NCBI GenBank assembly: GCA_016927965.1
Contig: JAFGLP010000017.1
Coordinates: forward strand, 1-8,271
Source of the DNA: Dehalococcoidia bacterium
GTDB lineage: Bacteria; Chloroflexota; Dehalococcoidia; GIF9; UBA5629
DNA length: 8,271 nt
Reading direction: 5' to 3'
A model generated the notes under the pieces. It was not told where the DNA came from. It did no database searches and saw only the letters and a list, made by a program, of their open reading frames with translations. Shown piece by piece: positions 1 through 6,865 of this stretch (positions are counted from its first letter, which is position 1; every line of letters begins with the position of its first letter). Made by a program: the position numbers and the translations under genes.

Positions 1-360
1 AAGGAACATATCAGGGAAATAGTCAATCTCATGCTTCGTGAGGCTATTGCTTCAATGAAAGAAAAGCAGATTACGCTTGAGATTACAGCAACTGCCAGGG
101 ATTATCTGGGAGATAAGGGATACGATCCGAACTACGGCGCCCGGCCCCTTCGCAGGGTTATCCAGCAGGAAGTTGAAGACAAGCTTTCTGAGAATGTACT
201 GCGCGGTGAATATGAGACTGGTTCAACGGTACAGGTTGATTATGACGGTACGGAGATTGTGATTCGTAAGCATGGGAAGGCCATAGCAACTGTAATTGAA
301 AGCAAATTGCTGACTAATGAAAGCGATATGCTTCTAAGTGACAGCAACACTCAACCGTAA
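1..360 (+). CDS. clpC: ATP-dependent Clp protease ATP-binding subunit ClpC, C-terminal fragment
   Basis: This is the last 119 codons of a ClpC/ClpA-type Hsp100 unfoldase; the reading frame is open from base 1, so the gene begins outside the window. The protein unfolds substrates with ATP and feeds them to the ClpP peptidase in the cytoplasm. What is visible is the small C-terminal subdomain of the second AAA+ module: a KEHIREIVNLML helix, then GYDPNYGARPLRR at fragment residues 40-52. Its GAR Arg is the sensor-2 residue that contacts ATP. The following helix (IQQEVEDKLSENVLRGEY) and a short beta-rich end are typical of the family. The last 25 or so residues form a polar, non-conserved tail (ending SDSNTQP). 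A terminator follows 21 bases after the stop. ClpB and ClpA share this fold; ClpC is preferred because of the radA neighbour and the sequence around GYDPNYGARPLRR. Confidence 0.92.
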   Translation, partial: KEHIREIVNLMLREAIASMKEKQITLEITATARDYLGDKGYDPNYGARPLRRVIQQEVEDKLSENVLRGEYETGSTVQVDYDGTEIVIRKHGKAIATVIESKLLTNESDMLLSDSNTQP

Positions 361-380
361 GTGGTTTAAGCGGATATTAT

Positions 381-424
381 AAAGGGGCGGAGTCTAGCCG
401 TAATGCTGGCTTCGCCCTTTCTTT
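381..424 (+). terminator. Rho-independent terminator after clpC
   Basis: The arm AAAGGG-(G)-CGGAG at 381-392 pairs with CTTCGCCCTTT at 410-420, with one bulged G at 387 and one G-T pair. The stem is extended inward by AGCC/GGCT pairing around 396-411. A broken T-run (TTTCTTT) covers the end of the stem and the bases just after it. The position 21 bases after the clpC stop and before a separate ribosome binding site for radA fits termination of the clpC transcript. The interrupted T-run makes the strength uncertain. Confidence 0.7.
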
Positions 425-459
425 CCATGGTTGTTTTTAAAGCATAATAATATCATTTT

Positions 460-468
460 TGCTATTAT
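460..468 (+). promoter_or_regulatory. Possible extended -10 promoter for the radA operon
   Basis: TG-C-TATTAT at 460-468 matches an extended -10 box (TGn followed by 4-5 of 6 bases of TATAAT). No good -35 box is found at 17 bases upstream. It lies in an AT-rich stretch after the clpC terminator, and would give a leader of about 30 bases before the TTG start at 507. If real, translation cannot start at 459, because that codon overlaps the box. This is a motif reading only. Confidence 0.3.
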
Positions 469-492
469 TTGCTAGCACAGTCGTCCCTTTGC

Positions 493-499
493 AGGAAAG
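493..499 (+). promoter_or_regulatory. Ribosome binding site that fixes the radA start
   Basis: AGGAAAG sits 7 bases before TTG at 507. It is the only good Shine-Dalgarno match near the N-terminus, and its placement selects TTG 507 over the in-frame TTG codons at 459 and 489. Confidence 0.65.
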
Positions 500-506
500 C
501 GATAAG

Positions 507-1919
507 TTGGGAAAAGCGAAATTCAAGGCTATTTACGTTTGCCAGAATTGTGGCAAGGAAAGTCCTAAATGGCAGGGCCGCTGCCCTGCTTGCCAGGAAT
601 GGAACTGTATGGTGGAAACAATGGTCACAACCACTAAAAATATAGATGTATCCCGGCTTGATACATCCAATGTCCCACAGGAACTACTTAAAGTACAAAA
701 AGACTCCTATACCCGTACAGCTTTCCCTATAGAAGAGTTAAACCGTGTACTGGGTGGTGGACTGGTTGCCGGATCGGTAGTTTTAATTAGTGGTGATCCG
801 GGCATCGGGAAATCAACTCTGTTGCTGCAGATTTCGGATGCCATAACGCGTAATAAGAATGGGCAGGTCATGTACGTCTCAGGTGAGGAGTCGGCCCAGC
901 AGTTAAAGATGAGGGCAGAGAGGCTTGGTGTCAACGGCGGCGGGCTGTATATCTATGCTGAAACAAATATGGAAAATGTCATGTCCCGCCTGGAGAGTAT
1001 GGAGCCTGACCTTGTGGTAGTAGATTCCGTGCAGACGGTTTACCTTGAAGATATGAACGGCGCTCCGGGCAGCATAGGGCAGATCAGGGAGTGCACATTG
1101 CGTTTATTGCGATGGGCCAAGAAGTCCAGCGTACCGGTTTTTATTTCAGGGCATGTTACCAAAGACGGCGCTATTGCCGGGCCAAAGGCTCTTGAACACA
1201 TAGTGGATGTTGTACTTTACCTTGAGGGCGAATCGTTTAACAGCTATCGTATATTAAGAAGCGCCAAGAACCGGTTTGGTTCTACCAATGAGGTGGGCGT
1301 ATTTGAGATGTGCGGTTCAGGTCTGGCGGAAGTCGCTAATCCTTCACAATTCTTCATGGAGTCATTTGTTAATGGGGCCATAGGAGCGGCAGTAGTGCCG
1401 ACCCTTGAAGGAAGCAGGCCTCTGCTGGTAGAAATACAGGCCCTGACCAGCATTGCTGCGTATGGTCCTCCCAGGCGTATAAGCAACGGTGTGGATTTTA
1501 ACCGCCTGTTATTGATAACGGCTGTACTGACCAGACGGGCCGGGGTAGGTTTGTATAATCAAGACGTGATAGTGAATGTCACCGGAGGAATCAAGATATC
1601 CGAACCGGCTGCGGACCTGGCCATAGCTATGGCGATAGCATCGAGCTTCAGAGATGCCCACGCTATTCCTGGAACGGTTTGTATTGGTGAAATTGGTTTA
1701 AGCGGTGAGTTGAGATCAGTCCCGCAGTTAGATAGGCGTATCTCGGAGGCCGCCAGGCTGGGTTTTACAAGGTGTATAGTCCCTGCTTCTACTAAGAAGT
1801 CACTGGCCGGGTTGAATGGTATAGAGATCATTAAAGCCGGGAATATAGCTGATGCTCTAAGAGTTGGACTGGCAAAGGTAGCGCGTAGAAAAGAGACAGA
1901 GGCGGAGCAGGATGTCTAA
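507..1919 (+). CDS. radA: DNA repair/recombination protein RadA (Sms)
   Basis: RadA is a RecA-like ATPase and hexameric DnaB-type helicase that extends and processes recombination intermediates in the cytoplasm. From the TTG at 507 the product is 470 residues, close to the usual 455-460. It begins with the family's N-terminus: a zinc finger with C12-x2-C15 and C26-x2-C29 around ESPKWQGRCPAC. The Walker A motif GDPGIGKST is at 96-104 and Walker B LVVVD ends at D173. The RadA-specific KNRFG motif is at 254-258. The C-terminal third (about 290-455) is the Lon-protease-like domain; at 366-372 it reads EPAADLA where true Lon proteases have a catalytic Ser, so it is expected to be structural. A start at 459 would add 16 hydrophobic residues that have no family counterpart and overlap a possible promoter. 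The last 8 bases overlap ispD, which indicates translational coupling. Confidence 0.96.
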   Translation: MGKAKFKAIYVCQNCGKESPKWQGRCPACQEWNCMVETMVTTTKNIDVSRLDTSNVPQELLKVQKDSYTRTAFPIEELNRVLGGGLVAGSVVLISGDPGIGKSTLLLQISDAITRNKNGQVMYVSGEESAQQLKMRAERLGVNGGGLYIYAETNMENVMSRLESMEPDLVVVDSVQTVYLEDMNGAPGSIGQIRECTLRLLRWAKKSSVPVFISGHVTKDGAIAGPKALEHIVDVVLYLEGESFNSYRILRSAKNRFGSTNEVGVFEMCGSGLAEVANPSQFFMESFVNGAIGAAVVPTLEGSRPLLVEIQALTSIAAYGPPRRISNGVDFNRLLLITAVLTRRAGVGLYNQDVIVNVTGGIKISEPAADLAIAMAIASSFRDAHAIPGTVCIGEIGLSGELRSVPQLDRRISEAARLGFTRCIVPASTKKSLAGLNGIEIIKAGNIADALRVGLAKVARRKETEAEQDV

Positions 1920-2580
1920 AGTTGCTGCGATAGTGGTGGCTGCTGGTATGGGGCAAAGAATGGGGAAAGATAAAATTTTTACGTTGCTGGGCGGCAAGCC
2001 GGTTATTGCATGGTCGCTGGATGCCTTGCAGAAAAGTGAAGTAGTTGATGCCATTGTTCTGGTTTTACATAAAGATACAATGGATATGGGGCGAAAATTG
2101 GTTTCCTTCAATTCATGGCCCAAGATAAATACGGTGTGCGAAGGTGGTGAGCGGAGGCAAGATTCAGTACGAAACGGGCTAAGCGCTGTTAACAACAGTG
2201 ACTGGGTACTTATCCATGATGGTGCCAGACCGTTTCTGACAGGGAGGCTGATTGAAGATGGTCTGAAGGCAGCCGCCGAAACCGGCGCCGCCGCTGCCGC
2301 TGTTGAAGTAAAAGATACCATCAAACAGGCTGAGGAGACTGGTATTTGCATAAAGACATTTAAAAGAGATATGTTGCGGGCTGTACAGACGCCGCAGGTT
2401 TTTCGCTTTGATTTAATTAAGAAGGTGTATGAACTGGTTAGTGGGGAGTTTACAGATGATGCCGCGATTGCGGAGCGTGCCGGCTACCGGGTCAAGCTCT
2501 ATCCCGGCGAATATAAAAATATTAAAATAACAACGCCTGAAGACCTTCTAATGGCCGAAATTTTAGCAAAGGTCGGGTAA
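1912..2580 (+). CDS. ispD: 2-C-methyl-D-erythritol 4-phosphate cytidylyltransferase IspD
   Basis: IspD joins CTP and 2-C-methyl-D-erythritol 4-phosphate to give CDP-ME in the MEP isoprenoid pathway. The 222-residue length is normal. The nucleotide-binding loop AAGMGQRMGKDK is at 10-21; by alignment from memory with the E. coli enzyme, R16 and K21 take the places of Arg20 and Lys27. HDGARPF (102-108) supplies the metal-binding Asp103. VKDTIK (133-138) holds the substrate-contacting Thr136, and NIKITTPEDL near the end holds Lys205, equivalent to Lys213. The segment after R16 is two residues shorter than in E. coli and lacks the common PKQ. The ATG overlaps the end of radA with a purine-rich GGCGGAG stretch just upstream. 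The next MEP enzyme but one, IspF, follows after 3 bases; IspE is not in the window. Confidence 0.96.
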   Translation: MSKVAAIVVAAGMGQRMGKDKIFTLLGGKPVIAWSLDALQKSEVVDAIVLVLHKDTMDMGRKLVSFNSWPKINTVCEGGERRQDSVRNGLSAVNNSDWVLIHDGARPFLTGRLIEDGLKAAAETGAAAAAVEVKDTIKQAEETGICIKTFKRDMLRAVQTPQVFRFDLIKKVYELVSGEFTDDAAIAERAGYRVKLYPGEYKNIKITTPEDLLMAEILAKVG

Positions 2581-2583
2581 AGC

Positions 2584-3054
2584 ATGAGAGTTGGCATAGG
2601 GTATGATGCGCATGTATTGATAGCCGGGCGTCGTCTGGTAATAGGTGGTGTGGACATTCCGTATGAAAAGGGATTGGAGGGATATAGCGATGCAGATGTG
2701 CTGATACATGCTATCATAGACGCTTTGCTGGGGGTTGCGGGACTTAAGGATATAGGTCATCAGTTTCCTACAGGTGAGCCGCAGTATAAAGATATATCCA
2801 GTATAAATTTGCTTGAACGTACGGGACGCATGGTTAGTTCACAGGGCTTTATCATTAAAAATATTGATTGTATATTGATAGCACAGGCCCCTAAAATAGC
2901 GCCTTACATCGATCAAATGTGTCATAATATTGCCGTTGCTTTACGTGTGGAGGATGATCAGGTAACGGTCAAGGCAACTACAACTGATGGAATGGGATTT
3001 ACGGGTAGAGGCGAAGGCATGGCTGCCCAGGCTGTTGTGTTGCTGGAAGAATAG
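2584..3054 (+). CDS. ispF: 2-C-methyl-D-erythritol 2,4-cyclodiphosphate synthase IspF
   Basis: IspF is a trimeric, zinc-dependent enzyme that cyclises CDP-ME 2-phosphate to MEcPP with release of CMP. The 156-residue length is typical. The metal ligands are clear: D8 and H10 in GIGYDAH, and H42 in DVLIHAIIDALLG. D56 lies in DIGHQFP. The CDP-binding and signature region near the C-terminus reads KATTTDGMGFTGRGEGM, the strongest family marker. The usual G-H-S-D motif at 33-36 reads G-Y-S-D, so the conserved His34 is Tyr. The gene starts 3 bases after the ispD stop and is probably translated by coupling, since no strong ribosome binding site precedes it. It is a separate protein, not the IspDF fusion found in some proteobacteria. 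Confidence 0.96.
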   Translation: MRVGIGYDAHVLIAGRRLVIGGVDIPYEKGLEGYSDADVLIHAIIDALLGVAGLKDIGHQFPTGEPQYKDISSINLLERTGRMVSSQGFIIKNIDCILIAQAPKIAPYIDQMCHNIAVALRVEDDQVTVKATTTDGMGFTGRGEGMAAQAVVLLEE

Positions 3055-3068
3055 CGATATTGATTTAC

Positions 3069-3074
3069 GAGGTG
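3069..3074 (+). promoter_or_regulatory. Ribosome binding site that fixes the cysS start
   Basis: GAGGTG lies 5 bases before the ATG at 3080. It supports this start over the longer open frame that begins at 2987 inside ispF. Confidence 0.6.
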
Positions 3075-3079
3075 TTTCA

Positions 3080-4435
3080 ATGAAGATATTTAATACATTG
3101 TCCGGTCAGAAAGAAGAATTTATTCCCCATGACAATGAAGTAAAAATGTATGTCTGCGGAGTTACTGTATACGATCTTTGTCATTTCGGGCACGCGTTAT
3201 GCTATGTGTCTTTTGACGTTATCCGACGCTACCTTGAATATAAGGGATACAATGTAAAGTACGTGCAGAATTTCACTGATATTGACGATAAGATAATCAA
3301 CAGGTCTAACGAGCGTGGTATTCCCTGGATGGAACTGGTAGAAAAATATATTGCTGAATATTTTATTGACATGGATGCGCTGAATGTAAAGAGGGCCACT
3401 ATTTATCCTAGGGCCACGGAAGAAATTCCTATGATTATCGATGTTGTGAAGACGCTGGTTGAGAAGGGACATGCTTATATATCGGAAGGCAGCGTTTATT
3501 TCAGCGTAAAAAGTTATCCTGCATATGGGAAATTAACTCATCAGAATGCAGATGATATGCGGGTAACTTCAACTATTGAATCAGAGAAAAAGGAAGATCC
3601 GCTTGATTTTGCCCTTTGGAAAGCTGTCAAACCGGGCGAGCCAGCGTGGCCAAGCCCGTGGGGTGAAGGACGGCCAGGCTGGCATATAGAGTGTACTGCC
3701 ATGTCGATCCGGCATCTGGGCAAGACGCTGGACATTCACGGCGGTGGGCAGGACCTGGTGTTCCCTCACCACGAAAATGAGATAGCCCAATCGGAGTGCT
3801 ACACCGGCACGGAGCCGTTTGTGCGTATCTGGATGCATAACGGTTTTTTGCAATTAGGGGCTGACAAGATGAGCAAGTCGCTGGGTAACCTGGTAACTGT
3901 CAAGCAGGCTTTAGAGAGGAACAGCGCAGATGCCATCAGGCTTTTTATTATAAGCTCCTATTACCGTATGCCGTTGCGTTACAGCATGGACGCTCTGGAT
4001 GCTGCTGAGGCAGGAATTGAAAGGATGCGCCAGGCGCTGAAAGCAGTGGGCAAAGCAGGAGGCGATAGTCTGGATCCCGCACTATTTAAAGCCAGGTTTA
4101 TCGAGGCGATGGATGACGATTTCAATGCTCCGCAGGCCGTCGCTGTAATATTTGATCTGGTCCGCGAGATAAACCGGGGTGCTGAGAAAGAAATGGATAT
4201 ATCCGGTGCACAGGCAATGTTAAAGGAGTTGGCAGGTGTAATAGGCTTTTCATTGCAGGAAGCAGAGGTTGATTCGGATAAAGCTGCTGTGATAGAGGAA
4301 AAGATCCGTCAGCGCAATGAGTTCCGCAAAGCAAAGGAATGGAAAAAAGCCGACGAGATTCGTGACGAGTTGTTGGAGTCCGGTGTCGCTATTGAAGATG
4401 GGCCGAGAGGGACTACCTGGAAAGTCGTTAAATAA
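3080..4435 (+). CDS. cysS: Cysteinyl-tRNA synthetase
   Basis: This class I aminoacyl-tRNA synthetase charges tRNA-Cys in the cytoplasm. At 451 residues it is close to the E. coli enzyme (461). It begins MKIFNTLSGQKEEF, the usual N-terminal strand. The zinc site that selects cysteine is complete: C26 in YVCGVTVYD, C205 in WHIECTAM, and H230 with E234 in FPHHENE. The HIGH motif is HFGH at 35-38, and the residue after the following Ala is Leu where many family members have Arg. Other landmarks are NFTDIDDKI, SPWGEGRPGWHIEC and KMSKS at 263-267. The C-terminal helical tRNA-binding part ends with EDGPRGTTW, as in the family. It is the last gene of the radA operon, 25 bases after ispF with its own ribosome binding site; the terminator hairpin begins inside its last codons. 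Confidence 0.96.
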   Translation: MKIFNTLSGQKEEFIPHDNEVKMYVCGVTVYDLCHFGHALCYVSFDVIRRYLEYKGYNVKYVQNFTDIDDKIINRSNERGIPWMELVEKYIAEYFIDMDALNVKRATIYPRATEEIPMIIDVVKTLVEKGHAYISEGSVYFSVKSYPAYGKLTHQNADDMRVTSTIESEKKEDPLDFALWKAVKPGEPAWPSPWGEGRPGWHIECTAMSIRHLGKTLDIHGGGQDLVFPHHENEIAQSECYTGTEPFVRIWMHNGFLQLGADKMSKSLGNLVTVKQALERNSADAIRLFIISSYYRMPLRYSMDALDAAEAGIERMRQALKAVGKAGGDSLDPALFKARFIEAMDDDFNAPQAVAVIFDLVREINRGAEKEMDISGAQAMLKELAGVIGFSLQEAEVDSDKAAVIEEKIRQRNEFRKAKEWKKADEIRDELLESGVAIEDGPRGTTWKVVK

Positions 4436-4460
4436 GTCCCTCCCGGCTGATAATCTTTTT
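4401..4460 (+). terminator. Rho-independent terminator of the radA-ispD-ispF-cysS operon
   Basis: Bases 4401-4414 (GGCCGAGAGGGACT) pair with 4435-4448 (AGTCCCTCCCGGCT) over 14 positions, with one A-C mismatch and one G-T pair. The loop is 20 bases. TCTTTTT follows seven bases later. The left arm encodes GPRGT of CysRS, and the loop carries most of the stop codon. On the minus strand no T-run follows the hairpin, so it is oriented to stop plus-strand transcription before the convergent dehydrogenase genes, only 26 bases away. Confidence 0.75.
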
Positions 4461-4461
4461 A

Positions 4462-5595
4462 TTAGAGGCTCAACTGCTGGGCCACTATGTTCCTGTGATA
4501 GTCTGCATCGCCGTAAGCAAGTTCTCCTGACTTGGCGCGCCTGAAATACAGGTGCATGTCATGGTCCATGGTGAAGCCGATGGCGCCGAAGATCTGATGG
4601 GCAAGCTGGGCGACACGTTTGTATGCGTCGCTTGTCCAGGCCTTGGCCATGGAAGCCAGCATATCTGAAGGCAATCCTTCGCTGACAGACCATGCGGCTT
4701 TATACATAATGAATCTTGAGCCGTCGACGTCGGTCACCATATTGGCGCAGTAATGCTGAATGGCCTGGAAGCTGCCGATCGGGTGTCCGAATTGCACCCT
4801 CTCTTTAGCATAGCTGACGGCCATATCGAGTGAAGCCTGTGATCCGCCGACCATCTCGGCGCATTTCGCCACGGCGGCTTTTATCAGGGTTCGTTCCAGG
4901 ACTTTCCAGCCCTCATTTACTTTGCCGATGACGCTACCTTTGGCAACCTTTACATCTTTGAGAACGACTTCACAGAGCTTATCGCGTGCCAGCGTTTTGA
5001 GCAGTGTGGTTTTGACGCCGGTGCTCTTAGCATCGACGATGAAAAGGGTGATGCCGTCTTCCGGTTTGGAGCCTTTCTTGGTGCGTGCAGCCACGATCAT
5101 GTAATCGGCAACATTGGCATCCGGCACGAAAAGCTTGGTGCCGTTCAGGACATAACCATCTCCTTTAGCTTCGGCACTGGCGTTGACAGACCCTGCGGAG
5201 TAAGTGCCGTCCTCTTCCATGAGAGCGAGTGTCATGATGGTTTCGCCGTTTACTATTTTATTGAGATATTCTTTTTTCTGATCTTCGCTGCCGGCGTCCA
5301 GTATTGTCAGTCCGGCCAGTACAACGGTCGAGAAGAAGGGGCCGGGCAGGATGTTGTAGCCCATTTCCTCCAGCAGTACTGCCAGATCGAGGAAACTGCC
5401 GCCGTTGCCGCCGTATTTCTCAGGGTAGGCCAGTCCCATCCAGCCTAGATCGGACATTTTTTTCCAGAGGTCCTTGGAGTAACCGCTGTCGCTCTCGTCA
5501 AGTTCCCTGACGAGCTTCTTTGGGCATTCTTTGCTCAGAAACTCACGTGCCGATTTTTTCAACATTTCCTGTTCTTCATTTAAACCCAGGTCCAT
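4462..5595 (-). CDS. Acyl-CoA dehydrogenase family protein, probable non-catalytic partner subunit
   Basis: The 377-residue protein has the acyl-CoA dehydrogenase fold: an N-terminal helical domain (MDLGLNEEQEMLKKSAREFL onward, with LGWMGLAYPEKYGG at 50-63), a middle beta domain, and a C-terminal helical bundle from about 230. It keeps the residues that hold the ADP half of FAD across the subunit interface: ERVQFG at 265-270 (Arg265 and Phe269 match Arg281 and Phe284 of medium-chain enzyme) and QIFGAIGF at 334-341 (Gln334 matches Gln349). It lacks the catalytic Glu at both known places: the YEGT position reads YGDA at 361-364, and the alternative helix position aligns to Ala240. The usual (T/S)EPxxGSD motif is replaced by MEEDGTYSAGS. 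This resembles the small subunits of heterotetrameric dehydrogenases. Its start has TAGGAG six bases upstream. It lies 61 bases after the second dehydrogenase and may also have its own promoter. Substrate unknown. Confidence 0.88.
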   Translation of the reverse strand: MDLGLNEEQEMLKKSAREFLSKECPKKLVRELDESDSGYSKDLWKKMSDLGWMGLAYPEKYGGNGGSFLDLAVLLEEMGYNILPGPFFSTVVLAGLTILDAGSEDQKKEYLNKIVNGETIMTLALMEEDGTYSAGSVNASAEAKGDGYVLNGTKLFVPDANVADYMIVAARTKKGSKPEDGITLFIVDAKSTGVKTTLLKTLARDKLCEVVLKDVKVAKGSVIGKVNEGWKVLERTLIKAAVAKCAEMVGGSQASLDMAVSYAKERVQFGHPIGSFQAIQHYCANMVTDVDGSRFIMYKAAWSVSEGLPSDMLASMAKAWTSDAYKRVAQLAHQIFGAIGFTMDHDMHLYFRRAKSGELAYGDADYHRNIVAQQLSL

Positions 5596-5620
5596 TTTAT
5601 TCTCCTACAAATTATTCTTT

Positions 5621-5636
5621 ATTACCTAATTACCTA
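5621..5636 (-). repeat. Tandem 8-base direct repeat upstream of the third dehydrogenase gene
   Basis: ATTACCTA occurs twice in direct succession on the plus strand (TAGGTAAT twice on the coding strand), two bases from the shared 11-base element. It lies 26-41 bases before the start codon. It could be an operator half-site pair, or simple AT-rich slippage; the sequence alone does not decide. Confidence 0.5.
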
Positions 5637-5637
5637 A

Positions 5638-5648
5638 TCAATAACGAT
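5638..5648 (-). promoter_or_regulatory. Shared upstream element, copy 2
   Basis: ATCGTTATTGA on the coding strand, 43 bases before the start codon of the third dehydrogenase gene, is identical to the element in front of the first one (8097-8107). TTGATT in and after it could be a -35 box, but no convincing -10 stands at 17 bases, so the role as promoter or operator is open. Confidence 0.35.
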
Positions 5649-5656
5649 GTATTTAT

Positions 5657-6853
5657 TTATTTCCTGGGAAGTCCCAGTCCCCTTTGTGCAATGATGTTGC
5701 GCTGGATTTCCGAAGTGCCTGCTCCGATGACTGCTGATAGTGAATCAAGGTATCCGATGCAGACCCTCCCGTCCATGGGTGCAAGGGGTGAACCATGATG
5801 GAGCTGTCCATGCATGCCCAACACTTCCATACCGATCCCTGCAAGCTTTTTGCTCAACTGTGTCCCCACCAGTTTGAGCGCGGATGCTTCGATATTGGGG
5901 AAGAGGTTGTTATCCATCATCCAGGCTGTCCTGAAGAAATACATGTAGGCGATCTCTACATCGATGGCTAGATCGGACAGCTTCTTCTTTATGGCATAAT
6001 GCTCGATAATGGGTTTGCCGTTGCGTTTATGCTCTTTAGCATATTGGACAATGTCCTCGAATTGCCTGCGGAAGCCGCCTATTGCTATTGCCAGTCGTTC
6101 GAAGTCCAGCGCTACCATCAGGTAGAGGAAGCCCATGTTCTTTTCTCCGACCATGTTCTTTTTAGGTACACGTACATTGTCCAAAAAGACCTCGTTAAAG
6201 GAATGGAAGCCGACTATGTTGATCAATGGGCGGATAGTAATGCCCGGTGCCTTATTATCGACGATAAAAAGCGAGGTTCCTTTATGTGCCGGAACATTCA
6301 TGTCAGTCCTGGCAACCAACCATCCATAGTCACAAATATGAGCACCGCTGCTCCAGATTTTCTGGCCGTTGACCACATAGTTATCTCCATCTTCCACGGC
6401 CCTGGTCTGGATGGCAGATAAATCGGAGCCTGCGTTAGGTTCGCTATATGCCAGCCAGAACCTGAGGTTTCCCTTCATGATCTTTGGTACCCATTCTTTT
6501 TTTAGTTCATCGCTGCCGAACCGCATGATGGTTGGGGCAACTATAAGTGTGGCAGTATCAGTGCCAGGTGCTCTCCTGTAGCTTAGCCTCTCGGCAAAAA
6601 TGGCCTGCTCGATATATGAACGGCCGCCTCCGCCAAGCTCTTTGGGCCAGGCCATCGTCATCCAGCCTTCTTTACTCATCACTTCTCTGAAATGATCTAT
6701 GGCAGGATCACGCTCTTCGAATTCTAATATTGCGCCGTATCCGCCGGGCCAGTAGAGGCTTTTCTCTGAATAGCCGGTGGGCACATTTTTCTTAATAAAG
6801 TCTTCTACTTCCTGCTGGAAGTCTAATTGTTGCTTGCTAAAGTGAAAATCCAT
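5657..6853 (-). CDS. Acyl-CoA dehydrogenase, large catalytic type (second of tandem pair)
   Basis: The 398-residue flavoprotein is expected to introduce the alpha-beta double bond in an acyl-CoA thioester. The N-terminal domain begins MDFHFSKQQLDFQQEVEDF and contains GWMTMAWPKELGG at 63-75. The flavin/substrate motif SEPNAGSDL is at 137-145, followed by VVNGQKIWSSGA. The probable catalytic base is Glu252 in LDFER, equivalent to the helix position used by isovaleryl- and long-chain enzymes; the alternative YEGT position reads G-A-G-T (Ala378). The Arg and Gln that normally hold a neighbour's FAD are missing: HKRNG with His275 in place of the Arg, and Glu343 in place of the Gln. It is a clear paralogue of the upstream gene; both end RGLGLPRK. 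A 12-base gap with AGGAG four bases before the ATG places them in one operon. Similar proteins include PimC and FadE29-like subunits; the substrate is unknown. Confidence 0.93.
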   Translation of the reverse strand: MDFHFSKQQLDFQQEVEDFIKKNVPTGYSEKSLYWPGGYGAILEFEERDPAIDHFREVMSKEGWMTMAWPKELGGGGRSYIEQAIFAERLSYRRAPGTDTATLIVAPTIMRFGSDELKKEWVPKIMKGNLRFWLAYSEPNAGSDLSAIQTRAVEDGDNYVVNGQKIWSSGAHICDYGWLVARTDMNVPAHKGTSLFIVDNKAPGITIRPLINIVGFHSFNEVFLDNVRVPKKNMVGEKNMGFLYLMVALDFERLAIAIGGFRRQFEDIVQYAKEHKRNGKPIIEHYAIKKKLSDLAIDVEIAYMYFFRTAWMMDNNLFPNIEASALKLVGTQLSKKLAGIGMEVLGMHGQLHHGSPLAPMDGRVCIGYLDSLSAVIGAGTSEIQRNIIAQRGLGLPRK

Positions 6854-6865
6854 GTTACTCCTATA

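Noticed and set aside
1507..1518. Palindrome-like GTTATTGATAAC inside radA
   Set aside because: It is in the middle of conserved RadA coding sequence and the match is short; treated as chance.
1857..2351. 164-codon open frame on the minus strand, opposite the end of radA and most of ispD
   Set aside because: It lies wholly opposite two well-supported genes, has Ser/Ala-rich low-complexity content with no recognisable domain, and has no convincing ribosome binding site.
2987..3079. Longer cysS start inside ispF
   Set aside because: The extra 31 residues have no match to CysRS and come from translating the ispF end in another frame; the ATG at 3080 has GAGGTG five bases upstream and gives the usual N-terminus.
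5999..6421. 140-codon plus-strand open frame opposite the second dehydrogenase (with a similar one at 7013-7414 opposite the first)
   Set aside because: Both arise at corresponding regions of paralogous genes, as expected from mirrored codon composition, and neither shows a family motif or start signals. They are antisense shadows.
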